From NCBI GenBank assembly GCA_017301975.1, contig JAFLEI010000028.1, forward strand, positions 1-64,000: DNA of 64,000 bases, read 5' to 3'. Position numbers and translations under genes: made by a program. The stretch's first letter is position 1. Every line of letters starts with the position of its first letter. This document shows, in pieces, positions 33,602 through 41,431 of this stretch. The stretch is from Verrucomicrobiota bacterium (GTDB lineage Bacteria > Verrucomicrobiota > Verrucomicrobiia > Verrucomicrobiales > Verrucomicrobiaceae). The notes below the pieces were generated by a model. That model worked only from the letters and a program-made list of their open reading frames with translations. It did no database searches and was not told the DNA's origin.

Positions 33602-34801
33602 GTGAGTTTTCCCGCCTGCAAACACAAGAAACACAAGGCCGTCGGCCCTCGCCGGGATGGCCTGCGCTGGCTCGCGTCGGAGCCGTATCGCCTGTTCTTT
33701 TTCAGTGGTGCGGTGTGGAGCATCATCGGTGTGGCGTTGTGGCCGTTGTATTATGCGCAGCAGCTTGGCTTTTATCCCAGCTTCGTTCACGCGCGCATCA
33801 TGATCGAGGCCTTCGGCGCGGCTTTCGTCGTCGGCTTTCTCGGCACCGCCGGGCCGCGCATGGCCACGGCACCGAAGCTCACGCCACTGGAGCTGTTCTG
33901 GCTGTTTGCGCTGCAACAGGCCTGTGGCATTTCCCACCTCACCCTGCACATGGCCTGGGGGGATATGTTTTTCATCGCGCTGCTGGGTTCGCTGCTGCTC
34001 TGCCTGATGGTCCGCGTGGTGAAGTTCCGCAAGGAGGCGCCGCCTCCGCAGCTGCTCCTCGCGCTCGCCGGCCTGATCTGCGGCATCACAGGTGCGTCGT
34101 TGCTGCTGTCGAATGCCACCCTGCTGGATCCACAGCGCCAGCGTCTTGCCAATTTGCTGCTCTATCAGGGCCTGCTGCTGCCACCCGTGCTCGGCATCGG
34201 CGCGTTTGTCTTTCCGCGCATGCTCGGCGGTGATTTTGGCGATCCCAAAACAGCCGCGCAGAGCCGCACCAAGCTCATCCGTGCTGTCATGGCGGCTGCT
34301 CTGCTCATCGTCAGCTTCTTGCTTGAGGCCTCCGGCCAGATCATCCCGGGCTATGCGCTGAGGGCCCTCGTGGCGGCGGTTTATCTGCTCATGGAAGTGC
34401 GCTGGAAGACGGTGCAGGGCGGATCGCTCACCACGGGTCTTTTTTGGTCCCTGATCCTCGGCTGGCTCGGTCTGGCGCTTGCCGGCTTCTTCTACACGCA
34501 GCACGTCAGCGTGGAGCATCTGCTCTACATCGGCGGCTTTGGCATGCTGATGCTCATCGTCGGCAGCCGCGTGCTGTTCGGCCACAGCGGCGATCTGGAC
34601 GGCTTTTTTGTGAAGAGCAAGTGGGTGCGCTTCCTGGTCTTCCTTGGCGTCCTCGCCGCCATCACGCGTGCCACTCCCGCCTGGGTGCCTTCCACAACAG
34701 TCTCACATCACATCTACGCCTCACTGACATGGGCGCTGCTGGCGCTGTTCTGGCTGCTGTGGCACCGCAGGCGCTTCGTGAATCGGGATGAGGAGGATTA
34801 A
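33602..34801 (+). CDS. nnrS: NnrS family membrane protein
   Basis: 399 residues from a GTG start, with about 12 transmembrane segments. NnrS features include LFFFSGAVWSIIGVALWPLYY near the start, HARIMIEAFGAAFVVGFLGTAGPRM (quoted in part: GFLGTAGPRM), LLLPPVLGIGAFVFPRMLGG, and HLLYIGGFGMLMLIVGSRVLFGHSG (in part: GFGMLMLIVGSRV). Conserved His residues fit the heme/copper-binding seen for NnrS. The family protects against NO and iron-nitrosyl damage and accompanies denitrification genes. It lies 13 bases after the NirV-SCO gene in the nirK operon. The organism may use it to live with NO from NirK; no NO reductase is in the window. Confidence 0.9.
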   Translation: MSFPACKHKKHKAVGPRRDGLRWLASEPYRLFFFSGAVWSIIGVALWPLYYAQQLGFYPSFVHARIMIEAFGAAFVVGFLGTAGPRMATAPKLTPLELFWLFALQQACGISHLTLHMAWGDMFFIALLGSLLLCLMVRVVKFRKEAPPPQLLLALAGLICGITGASLLLSNATLLDPQRQRLANLLLYQGLLLPPVLGIGAFVFPRMLGGDFGDPKTAAQSRTKLIRAVMAAALLIVSFLLEASGQIIPGYALRALVAAVYLLMEVRWKTVQGGSLTTGLFWSLILGWLGLALAGFFYTQHVSVEHLLYIGGFGMLMLIVGSRVLFGHSGDLDGFFVKSKWVRFLVFLGVLAAITRATPAWVPSTTVSHHIYASLTWALLALFWLLWHRRRFVNRDEED

Positions 34802-34887
34802 CTTCGGATCAAACAGTCCGCAAAATCAGCACAGCTTTCCACACAAGCAGAAAGGATTGGCGCGTCCTCCTCCCGTTAGTCTCACGC

Positions 34888-35991
34888 ATGAACACAGCGC
34901 TGAACAATCCCGAGTGGTCCAAGGTGGCCTCGATGGCCTATGACGGCTTTGATGAACGCCCCTTCCTCGTCTTTTGGGAGATCACCCGCGCCTGTGCGCT
35001 GGCCTGCAAACACTGCCGGGCCGAGGCGCAGTCTCACCGCCACCCAGATGAATTAAACCGTGAGGAATCCAGCCGCCTCATCCGCCAGCTCGCAGAGCTG
35101 AACCCGCCGATGCTCATCCTCACCGGCGGTGATCCGCTCATGCGTACGGACGCCCTCGATCTCGTGCGCGAGGCCACCGCCGCCGGCCTGCATGTGGGCC
35201 TCAGCCCTTCGGCCACGGCACGGCTCATGAATGCCGACTTTGCCGAAATCAAAGCCGCAGGCGTCGAGCGCATTTCACTGAGCCTGGACGGTGCCTCACG
35301 CGAGACGCACGATGCCTTTCGCGGAGTGAAGGGCACTTTTGACCGCACCATCGCGGCGGTGCATCGCGCCCATGCGGCAGATCTGAGCGTGCAGATCAAC
35401 ACCACGCTCACACGCGGCAACCTGCGCGAGTACGAAGCCTTCAAAAATCTCATGTTCGAGCTCAAGCCCGCCATGTGGAGCGTCTTCCTGCTGGTGCCCA
35501 CCGGGCGCGCCGGCATCGCTGATCTCCCCGATCCGCAGGACATCGAACACGTGTTTCAAGACATGGCCACGCTCGTCGGCAAGGCTCCCTTTGCCATCAA
35601 GACTACGGAGGGGCATCACTTCCGCCGCGTGCTGATCCAGAAGCACGGCGCAGGTGGCAGGCAGCGCCCCGGCATGCGCTCACCGCTCGGCATTCGTGAT
35701 GGACGCGGGGTGATGTTCATCTCCCACACCGGCGTCGTTTCCCCGAGCGGTTTCCTGCCCTTCGACTGCGGCAATGTGCGTGATGAACATCCGGCGGAGA
35801 TCTACCGACATCATCCGCTCTTCGTTTCACTGCGTGACAACGATGCACTGGGCGGCAAATGCGGGCGCTGTGAGTTCCGCGCTGTCTGCGGCGGCTCCCG
35901 GGCACGCGCCTATGGCGTGACGGGAGATCCCTTCGCGGAAGATCCGGCCTGTGTGTATCAGCCGCGGCAGGGCAGCACGGTGCTTGGTTAG
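34888..35991 (+). CDS. Radical SAM/SPASM protein, TIGR04053/NirJ-Ahb-like
   Basis: 367 residues. The radical SAM cluster is C36-x3-C40-x2-C43 in EITRACALACKHCRAEAQ, with TGGDPL as the SAM-binding GGE-like motif. The C-terminal SPASM region is KCGRCEFRAVCGGSRARAYG then DPFAEDPAC, which should bind a second Fe-S cluster. The sequence resembles TIGR04053 proteins and the heme-synthesis enzymes AhbC/AhbD/NirJ. Here it follows nnrS by 86 bases, so it may modify a tetrapyrrole or peptide connected with the cytochrome or globin proteins; that role is inferred. Its stop TAG overlaps the opposite-strand TAA of the sulfatase. Confidence 0.87.
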   Translation: MNTALNNPEWSKVASMAYDGFDERPFLVFWEITRACALACKHCRAEAQSHRHPDELNREESSRLIRQLAELNPPMLILTGGDPLMRTDALDLVREATAAGLHVGLSPSATARLMNADFAEIKAAGVERISLSLDGASRETHDAFRGVKGTFDRTIAAVHRAHAADLSVQINTTLTRGNLREYEAFKNLMFELKPAMWSVFLLVPTGRAGIADLPDPQDIEHVFQDMATLVGKAPFAIKTTEGHHFRRVLIQKHGAGGRQRPGMRSPLGIRDGRGVMFISHTGVVSPSGFLPFDCGNVRDEHPAEIYRHHPLFVSLRDNDALGGKCGRCEFRAVCGGSRARAYGVTGDPFAEDPACVYQPRQGSTVLG

Positions 35992-37505
35992 AGCGAAGGC
36001 GGTGACCAGTCGGGGATGCCACCGGACTTGAGCTGCTTTTCGTAAAGCTCCCAGTAGGGCTTTGTGGGAGACATGGGCGCGGTTTCATTCACCATGAGGG
36101 GGCGTGCTTCCTTCCAGAAGCTGTCATAGGCGGCGCTCATTTTCTGCACCACTTCGGGGTAGTCACCGCTGACATCCGTCTTCTGATAGGGATCAGCCTC
36201 GAGATCGTAAAGCGCGCCTTTCGTGGGCCTGGCGGCGGCTTGTTGTTTCTTCTTCGGATTTCCAGCACCACCCCGCGGACCCACGTAGCGGAAGCGCTGG
36301 TTGCGCACGCCGTAGTTTAGAAACTCCTGTGTGTTTGGCTCCGTGCCCGTGGGCCAGCGGGCGACGTGGGTGAAGAGGAAGCGGTCCTCCCATTTGTCGG
36401 TCTTGCCCTCGATCAGCGGCAGAAGGCTGCGGCCTTCCACCTGTTTTTTTGGCAGTTCCGCACCAGCCAGCGCGGCAAAGGTGGGCAGCAGGTCGATGTG
36501 CGCGGCGACGGTGCTGATGTCACGGCCGGCATTGATATGTCCATCCCAACGGATGAAGAACGGCACGCGCACGCCACCTTCATCCGTCGAGCCTTTCAGG
36601 CCGACTTGATCGCCGTTGAAGAAGGGATAGCCGGGTACGATGTCCTTGCCCGGGGCGCCGGGGCCACCGCCCGTGGTGCCGTTGTCAGACATGAAAATGA
36701 CGACGGTGTTTTTGTACAGATCCCATTCCTTCAGCTTCTCCGCGAGACGGCCCATGTTCTCGTCGATGTTCTCGATCATGCCGTAGAATCCGGCCTGATC
36801 TTTGCCGAAGCCGAGATCGGTGAAGCGTTTCGCATTTTTCTCCGGCGCGATGTACGGGCCGTGGGGAGCATTCGTGGCGAGGTAGGTGAAGAACGGTTTG
36901 CCACTGTCCTTCTGCTGCTTCATCCAGCCAAGTGCTGCCGTAAAAAAGACGTCTGTGCAGAAACCGTGCGTCTTCACAAAGCTGCCGTTGTGACGGATGA
37001 CGGGGTCCATGTACTTGTTGTCCGGCGCATCCGCGCAGGAGCAGGGATAGGCCTGGCCGATGCCGCCGGCGCCATGGATGAAGGCCTCGTCAAAGCCGCG
37101 CTTGTTCGGCTGATACGCTTCTTCATCACCGAGGTGCCACTTGCCAAAGATGCCGGAGGTGTAGCCCGCCGTTTTGAGCACCTGCGGCAGAATGGTGGCG
37201 TTCAGCGTCATGCGCTCGCGCTCCAGGATGGTGTGCGTGATGCCGTTTTTGAGATCATGCCGGCCCGTCATGATGGCGCTGCGGGTGGGAGAGCACGTGG
37301 GGCTGACGAGGAAGCGCGTGAAGCGCAGGCTCTGGACGTGAAGCGCGTCAATGTTCGGCGTCTTGAGCCAGGGATGCCCATGACAGGCGAGCTGGGCGTA
37401 TCCCTGGTCATCCGTCATGATGAGGATGATGTTCGGCTTGCCGCCCGCGAGTTCCGCGAAGGCATGCAGGGTCAGGACAAAGAGAAGGGTCAGGGCGAGT
37501 TTCAT
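35988..37505 (-). CDS. Secreted sulfatase, Cys-type
   Basis: 505 residues from the Met at 37505 with signal peptide MKLALTLLFVLTLHAFA. Metal site is MTDDQGYAQL (30-39), FGly motif C71-S-P-T-R in PTCSPTRSAIMTGRHDLKNG, GKWHLGDEEAYQPNKRGFD, and MSDNGTTGGG. A Lys/Ala-rich insertion (GGAGNPKKKQQAAARPTKG) interrupts the C-terminal subdomain just before the conserved LYDLEADPYQ, apparently a surface loop. It is the downstream partner of another sulfatase 69 bases away. It converges on the radical SAM gene with overlapping stop codons, so the denitrification and sulfatase blocks abut directly. Confidence 0.94.
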   Translation of the reverse strand: MKLALTLLFVLTLHAFAELAGGKPNIILIMTDDQGYAQLACHGHPWLKTPNIDALHVQSLRFTRFLVSPTCSPTRSAIMTGRHDLKNGITHTILERERMTLNATILPQVLKTAGYTSGIFGKWHLGDEEAYQPNKRGFDEAFIHGAGGIGQAYPCSCADAPDNKYMDPVIRHNGSFVKTHGFCTDVFFTAALGWMKQQKDSGKPFFTYLATNAPHGPYIAPEKNAKRFTDLGFGKDQAGFYGMIENIDENMGRLAEKLKEWDLYKNTVVIFMSDNGTTGGGPGAPGKDIVPGYPFFNGDQVGLKGSTDEGGVRVPFFIRWDGHINAGRDISTVAAHIDLLPTFAALAGAELPKKQVEGRSLLPLIEGKTDKWEDRFLFTHVARWPTGTEPNTQEFLNYGVRNQRFRYVGPRGGAGNPKKKQQAAARPTKGALYDLEADPYQKTDVSGDYPEVVQKMSAAYDSFWKEARPLMVNETAPMSPTKPYWELYEKQLKSGGIPDWSPPSL

Positions 37506-37574
37506 GGTCGGAAGTGTGAGGACGCGGATCAAGCGACGCTCTTTCAACGCAATGCGGTCAGATGTTTACGGACA

Positions 37575-38990
37575 CTACTTTTTGTACGGCGTGCGTTTCA
37601 CCTCTTCGATGACAGGCACGTCCTTGTTCATCGCCTCATAGGCAGCCATGAGCCGTTTCACTTCATCGGGATGCTGGGCGGCCACATCATGCTGCTCACC
37701 AGGGTCGTTTTGCAGATCAAAGAGCTGCATCTTCGTGGCGGCATCGCCGGTGTTGAGTCCGGGAAAGGCGTCGAGGTTGTATTGCTCATAGGGTGCGAGG
37801 ATTGTGACGCCATCTGGAGCGCGTGGATCAAGCCACTTGCCATCCGCGCCGGCCTTGAGCTTCAACTGGCCGGCGGGAAGCACGTGCAGCTTCCAGCGTG
37901 CATCGCGGATGTTGGCCAGCTTGGAGTTGAAATGACCAAAAAGGTACTCATGCGGTGATCTAGCCTTGCTGGTGAGCAGCGGCAGGAGGTTGCGGCCATC
38001 CAGCACGCGGTCGTCCGGCATCTTCGCACCCGTCGCCTCCAGCACCGTGGCAAAGAGATCCATGGTGATCGCCATCTCCTCGCTCACCTGTCCCGCAGGG
38101 ATCTTGCCGGACCAGCGTGCGATCATTGGCACACGGTAGCCGCCCTCCCACTGCGCCCCTTTCATTCCGCGCAGTCCGCCGCTGCTGCCGCCGAACCAGG
38201 GGCCGTTGTCGCTGCTGAAAAGCACGAGTGTGTTTTCATCCAGCCCCAGTTCCTTCAATTTCGCCAGCACCTGGCCCACGCTCCAGTCGAGTTCGGCCAC
38301 GGCATCGCCATAGAGTCCTGCGCCGCTCTTTTTGTAGAAGGCTTCGGAGGCCGCGAGCGGCTTGTGCGGCATTGCCTCTGCTAGGTAGAGGAAAAAGGGC
38401 CGGTCCTTGCTGCGCTCAATGAAGCCGAGCGCGCGCTCCGTGTAGCGCCGCGTCAGCGTGGCCTGCACCACGGGGTATTCGATGACCTGTGTGCCCTCCA
38501 TCACCTGCACCGGCCGCATGTCATTCGAATAGGGGATGCCGTAATACTCATCGAAGCCGCGATCCGTCGGCAGGAAACCCGCTTTGTGCCCCAGGTGCCA
38601 TTTCCCCACCATGCCTGTGGCATAGCCGGCTGTTTTCAGCACCTGCGCCAGCGTGACCTCCTTCTCAGGCAAATGCAGCGCATCCGCCACCGGGCCGCCG
38701 TCCGGCGCGGGATTGGCCGTCATGCCGCAGCGAAACGGATAACGTCCCGTCATGAGGGAAGCCCGCGTCGGCGCGCAAAACGGCGCCGGGCAGTTGAACT
38801 GCGTGAGCCGCGCCCCTTCCGCCGCCATGCGGTCCAGATTCGGCGTCTTGATCTTCGGATGCCCGTAGCAGCCGAGATCACCATAGCCAAGATCATCCGC
38901 GAGGATGATGACCACATTCGGCTGCGCCGCGGCCAATGACGAGTTCAAAAGGACGAAAGAGGAAAGCAGAGTGAGGAGCAGAGGCTTCAT
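37575..38990 (-). CDS. Secreted arylsulfatase A-like sulfatase
   Basis: 471 residues, signal peptide 1-20 (SSFVLLNSSLAAA, close in wording to two other sulfatases here). Metal site ADDLGYGDLG (31-40), FGly motif C72-A-P-T-R in PFCAPTRASLMTGRYPFRCGM, GKWHLGHKAGFLPTDRGFD, FSSDNGPWFGGSSGG. It is an almost textbook arylsulfatase A / GalNAc-6-sulfatase relative without extra domains. Two genes further downstream another sulfatase follows (69-base gap), and upstream lies the broken sulfatase at 39102, suggesting a former three-gene sulfatase cluster. Confidence 0.95.
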   Translation of the reverse strand: MKPLLLTLLSSFVLLNSSLAAAQPNVVIILADDLGYGDLGCYGHPKIKTPNLDRMAAEGARLTQFNCPAPFCAPTRASLMTGRYPFRCGMTANPAPDGGPVADALHLPEKEVTLAQVLKTAGYATGMVGKWHLGHKAGFLPTDRGFDEYYGIPYSNDMRPVQVMEGTQVIEYPVVQATLTRRYTERALGFIERSKDRPFFLYLAEAMPHKPLAASEAFYKKSGAGLYGDAVAELDWSVGQVLAKLKELGLDENTLVLFSSDNGPWFGGSSGGLRGMKGAQWEGGYRVPMIARWSGKIPAGQVSEEMAITMDLFATVLEATGAKMPDDRVLDGRNLLPLLTSKARSPHEYLFGHFNSKLANIRDARWKLHVLPAGQLKLKAGADGKWLDPRAPDGVTILAPYEQYNLDAFPGLNTGDAATKMQLFDLQNDPGEQHDVAAQHPDEVKRLMAAYEAMNKDVPVIEEVKRTPYKK

Positions 38991-39101
38991 CGGGATGGTC
39001 GGGCTGCGCAGCGTACTCCACGAAGCCGGATCAGAACTCTTTCGTAAATGCTCGCACGTTGTTCCGGCGGCTTCCGGATGGGCGGCGAAACGTGGCCGCG
39101 C

Positions 39102-39643
39102 TCAATCACCCTTGTCGTCGCCATGCTCGTAGGTCTTCGGCAGCGTGGCGGTCCATGCGTCCAGCTGTTCGCTGAGTCTTTTCAGCACCTCCGGCTGCTT
39201 CTCCGCCAGATTCGTTTTCTCCCCCGGATCGGTGGCGAGATCGTACAACGTGACCTCACCTTTGCGCCGGTGCGAGCCATGCAGCTTCCAGTTTTCCGTG
39301 AGCATCGTGGGGTCGCTCCGCTCGGTGTTGGTCTTCCAGAACAGCGGCCTCGTGCGCACATGCACGCCGCCCAGCAGCGCCTTGGAGGAGTCCTCCCCGT
39401 CAAAGTCCGCCGCATTGATGGCGATGCCGGTGATGGCGCAAAGCGAACGGCATTGAACTCATGAAGTCCATCCGCGCGCTGCATCCCCATCTGCCCGCGC
39501 TGATGGTCTCGATGCATGACGAGAGCATTTACGCCGAGAGGGCATTGCGAGCCGGAGCCCGTGGGTATGTGATGAAAGCCGCCCGCGGCATCGCAAGACA
39601 GCGAAGGAGCGAAAGTCAGAATCGCGAGAAGAAAGAGCTTCAT
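39102..39643 (-). pseudogene. Sulfatase pseudogene: signal peptide and C-terminus only
   Basis: At 39643 a start and signal peptide are intact (MKLFLLAILTFAPSLSCDAA, to about 39585). At 39102-39440 the C-terminus of a sulfatase is readable in another frame: LCAITGIAINAADFDGEDS, KALLGGVHVRTRPLFWK, TLYDLATDPGEKTNLAEKQPE and the end TYEHGDDKGD. The whole catalytic core of roughly 300 residues, including the FGly motif, is missing, and the gap is filled by an inverted fragment of a response-regulator gene (39450-39590). It cannot make an active enzyme. It may instead be an assembly chimera, which read mapping across both junctions would show. Confidence 0.8.
39450..39590 (+). pseudogene. Fragment of a NarL/LuxR-type response-regulator receiver domain
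   Basis: The plus strand encodes GIELMKSIRALHPHLPALM, VSMHDESIYAERALRAGARG and YVMKA, the alpha3-beta4-alpha4-beta5 part of a receiver domain, with the conserved Ser/Thr switch (VSMHD) and Lys (MKA). The phosphorylated Asp and the HTH domain are absent. The fragment lies in the middle of a broken sulfatase gene in opposite orientation. Confidence 0.75.
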
Positions 39644-39712
39644 GGCAGTGCGCGCGGAAACGATGAAGGCAGGGCGGATCATGCAGCGGATGCGGGACGG
39701 TGAAACCACATC

Positions 39713-39740
39713 TTGCTCAACTTCAATCATCGAGTAAGAT
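39713..39740 (+). promoter_or_regulatory. Candidate sigma70 promoter for vapBC
   Basis: TTGCTC (39713-39718) and TAAGAT (39735-39740) are separated by 16 bases and lie 9 bases before the ATG of the antitoxin gene, which would leave a very short leader. Both hexamers deviate from consensus. Confidence 0.35.
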
Positions 39741-39749
39741 TTTCATACC

Positions 39750-39986
39750 ATGACAACCGTGCTTTCTCAAAAAGGTCAGATCGTCCTTCCGGGGGCGGTC
39801 CGGGAGAAAATGCACCTGCATGCAGGCGATGACTTCGAGGTTTGCGTTGAGGATGAAGACACCATCACGCTGCGTCGCATCACCCAGCCGGCAAATCGCG
39901 GGCTGGTGGATTTGCTGCTCGCCTGTCCGGCCTCGTTTGAGATTCCATCACGGGACAAAGACGACTCTGAGCCTCCTGAACTGTGA
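39750..39986 (+). CDS. vapB: AbrB/MazE-fold antitoxin (VapB type)
   Basis: 78 residues. The swapped-hairpin DNA-binding domain is obvious: TTVLSQKGQIVLPGAVREKM, LHAGDDFEVCVEDEDTITLR. The C-terminal 30 residues (GLVDLLLACPASFEIPSRDK) form the toxin-binding tail, with a Phe/Ile pair likely inserted in the VapC active site. The gene overlaps the toxin start by 4 bases (GTGA at 39983-39986), the usual arrangement for coupled TA modules. It probably represses its own promoter with the toxin as co-repressor. Confidence 0.9.
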   Translation: MTTVLSQKGQIVLPGAVREKMHLHAGDDFEVCVEDEDTITLRRITQPANRGLVDLLLACPASFEIPSRDKDDSEPPEL

Positions 39987-40393
39987 GCTATCTCGTCGAT
40001 ACCAATGTCTACAGCGAACCGGTGAAAGCAAAGCCGGATGCAAAAGTGGTCGCATGGCTGCGCAGCCATGAAAGCGAACTTTATGTCAGCACGATCACCA
40101 TTGGTGAAATACGGCGAGGCATCGAACGTCTGCCCGAGGGAAAACGGAAAAATCAACTGCGCACGTGGCTGCAAAACCTTTGTGAGTGCATGAAAGGCCG
40201 CGTGCTCAGCTTCAACACCAGCACCGCGCATGTGTGGGGTCAGCTCAAAGCACAGTGGGACAAGGCTGGAATATCAGTGCCATCACTCGACAGCCAGATA
40301 GCTGCCACAGCGCAACGTCATTCATTGACAGTTGTGACGCGAAACACGTCGGACTTTGAGAAAACAGGCGTGAAGCTCTTGAACCCCTTCTGA
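39983..40393 (+). CDS. vapC: PIN-domain ribonuclease toxin (VapC/FitB type)
   Basis: 136 residues from a GTG overlapping the antitoxin stop. PIN catalytic acidic residues: D6 in YLVDTNVYSE, E42-region in TITIGEIRRGIERL, D103-region in SVPSLDSQIAATA, and the terminal VTRNTSDFEKTGVKLLNPF with NxxDF. The wording matches FitB-like VapC toxins, Mg-dependent endoribonucleases that cut tRNA or rRNA. Its position next to a rearranged sulfatase pseudogene is typical of TA modules in unstable DNA. Confidence 0.92.
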   Translation: MSYLVDTNVYSEPVKAKPDAKVVAWLRSHESELYVSTITIGEIRRGIERLPEGKRKNQLRTWLQNLCECMKGRVLSFNTSTAHVWGQLKAQWDKAGISVPSLDSQIAATAQRHSLTVVTRNTSDFEKTGVKLLNPF

Positions 40394-40399
40394 CTCAAA

Positions 40400-40500
40400 T
40401 CACTCCTCCTTCCCGCCCGCCGAATCCGGATTCCTCGGCTCGTCATGCTTCGGCAGCCACTGCTGCAGCGTGTCCTCGTGGTGAGAAAAGAGTCTCACGA
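40400..40500 (-). pseudogene. Possible remnant of another gene's 3' end
   Basis: Below the esterase stop, the minus strand reads EIVRLFSHHEDTLQQWLPKH then DEPRNPDSAGGKEE and a stop at 40400-40402, in a frame different from the esterase. The amphipathic WLPKHDEPRNP phrase looks like real coding sequence and recalls the C-terminal tails of some sulfatases. It has no start and only about 33 codons. It may be a relic or just chance. Confidence 0.3.
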
Positions 40501-41358
40501 TTTCGGCAAACTCTTGAGCCACTCCAGCAGCAGCTCTGGCCACCGCGCAGGCGGAAAGCCGTTCTTCACACGCTGCGGGATCAGGTTGCCCACTCCGTGT
40601 GCACCTTGATCAAAGACCGCCATTCGCACCGGCACGCCCAGCTTTTGCAAATCTGCCTCGATGTCCTGCGGCATCTCGATGGGCGCACCACCCTGGATGC
40701 CGTCATTCGTGGCATGCACCAGAAACACCGGCGGTCCGTCCTTTTGAAACACAAACGGCGACTCCTTCTGCCGCCAGTGCCACGTCGCCAGACCAACGGC
40801 AAAGTCCGGCCGGCTGCTTTCACGTTCGATGGGATCGGGCGACAGCGCATCGCCACCATCAAAATTCGCCGCGAGGTTCATGCTCAGGTTTCCTCCGGCT
40901 GAATAACCGGCGATGCCCACCTGATGCGGATCAATGCCCCATTCCGCCGCGCGGTGGCGCACCAGCCGCATCGCACGCTTCGCATCCAGCAGCGTCAGCG
41001 CCTGGATGCCGGCATTGTCCAGCTTGTGCGGCGGCCGCAGTCGGTACTTCAGCCCGATGATTGCCACGCCCTTCGGATTGAAGACAGCGGCGGCGTATTC
41101 CACATGCGTCTTCCAGTCCAGCGCGCCGTAGCCACCGCCCGCGCACACGATGATCGCCATGCCGGTGCGCTTCTCTGCCTGGGGTAGGAACAGCGTGATC
41201 GCAGGCGCCGTCACGTTGCGAATGCTGCCGCGCTCCTCCTGCACCTCCGTAGGCGCGTTCTCCATGAACTGCGGCGGCTTGCCCGGCCAAAGTGGAATCG
41301 ATTCCGCAGCGCTGAGCGCAACGGCCGAAACAATCCAGAGGCAGCACAGCAGTTTCAT
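40495..41358 (-). CDS. Secreted alpha/beta-hydrolase esterase (BD-FAE type)
   Basis: 287 residues from the Met at 41358, where the signal peptide MKLLCCLWIVSAVALSAAES begins. Oxyanion segment CAGGGYGALDW (72-82), nucleophile S153 in GYSAGGNLSM, acid in VHATNDGI and catalytic His in DQGAHGVG. It resembles acetyl-xylan/feruloyl-type exported esterases and is a distant paralogue of the esterase at 8823. It is divergent from the VPGUxxT protein gene (73-base spacer). Likely role: deacylation of polysaccharide side groups. Confidence 0.88.
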   Translation of the reverse strand: MKLLCCLWIVSAVALSAAESIPLWPGKPPQFMENAPTEVQEERGSIRNVTAPAITLFLPQAEKRTGMAIIVCAGGGYGALDWKTHVEYAAAVFNPKGVAIIGLKYRLRPPHKLDNAGIQALTLLDAKRAMRLVRHRAAEWGIDPHQVGIAGYSAGGNLSMNLAANFDGGDALSPDPIERESSRPDFAVGLATWHWRQKESPFVFQKDGPPVFLVHATNDGIQGGAPIEMPQDIEADLQKLGVPVRMAVFDQGAHGVGNLIPQRVKNGFPPARWPELLLEWLKSLPKS

Positions 41359-41431
41359 GGTCAGCACCCTCAAACGCTGGCCCGGCGAAGTCTTTCGTGA
41401 AATAATCTGCAAGGTGCCGCCTCACACAGGC

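Noticed and set aside
33551..34585. 344-codon minus-strand frame opposite nnrS
   Set aside because: The plus strand encodes an obvious 12-helix NnrS protein; the reverse reading is Gln/Glu/Arg-rich with no hydrophobic core.
37506..41430. Loose GAAAGA...CCGG resemblance upstream of genes at 37505, 38990 and 41358
   Set aside because: Spacing between the blocks and distance to the start codons vary, so it is not convincing as a shared promoter.
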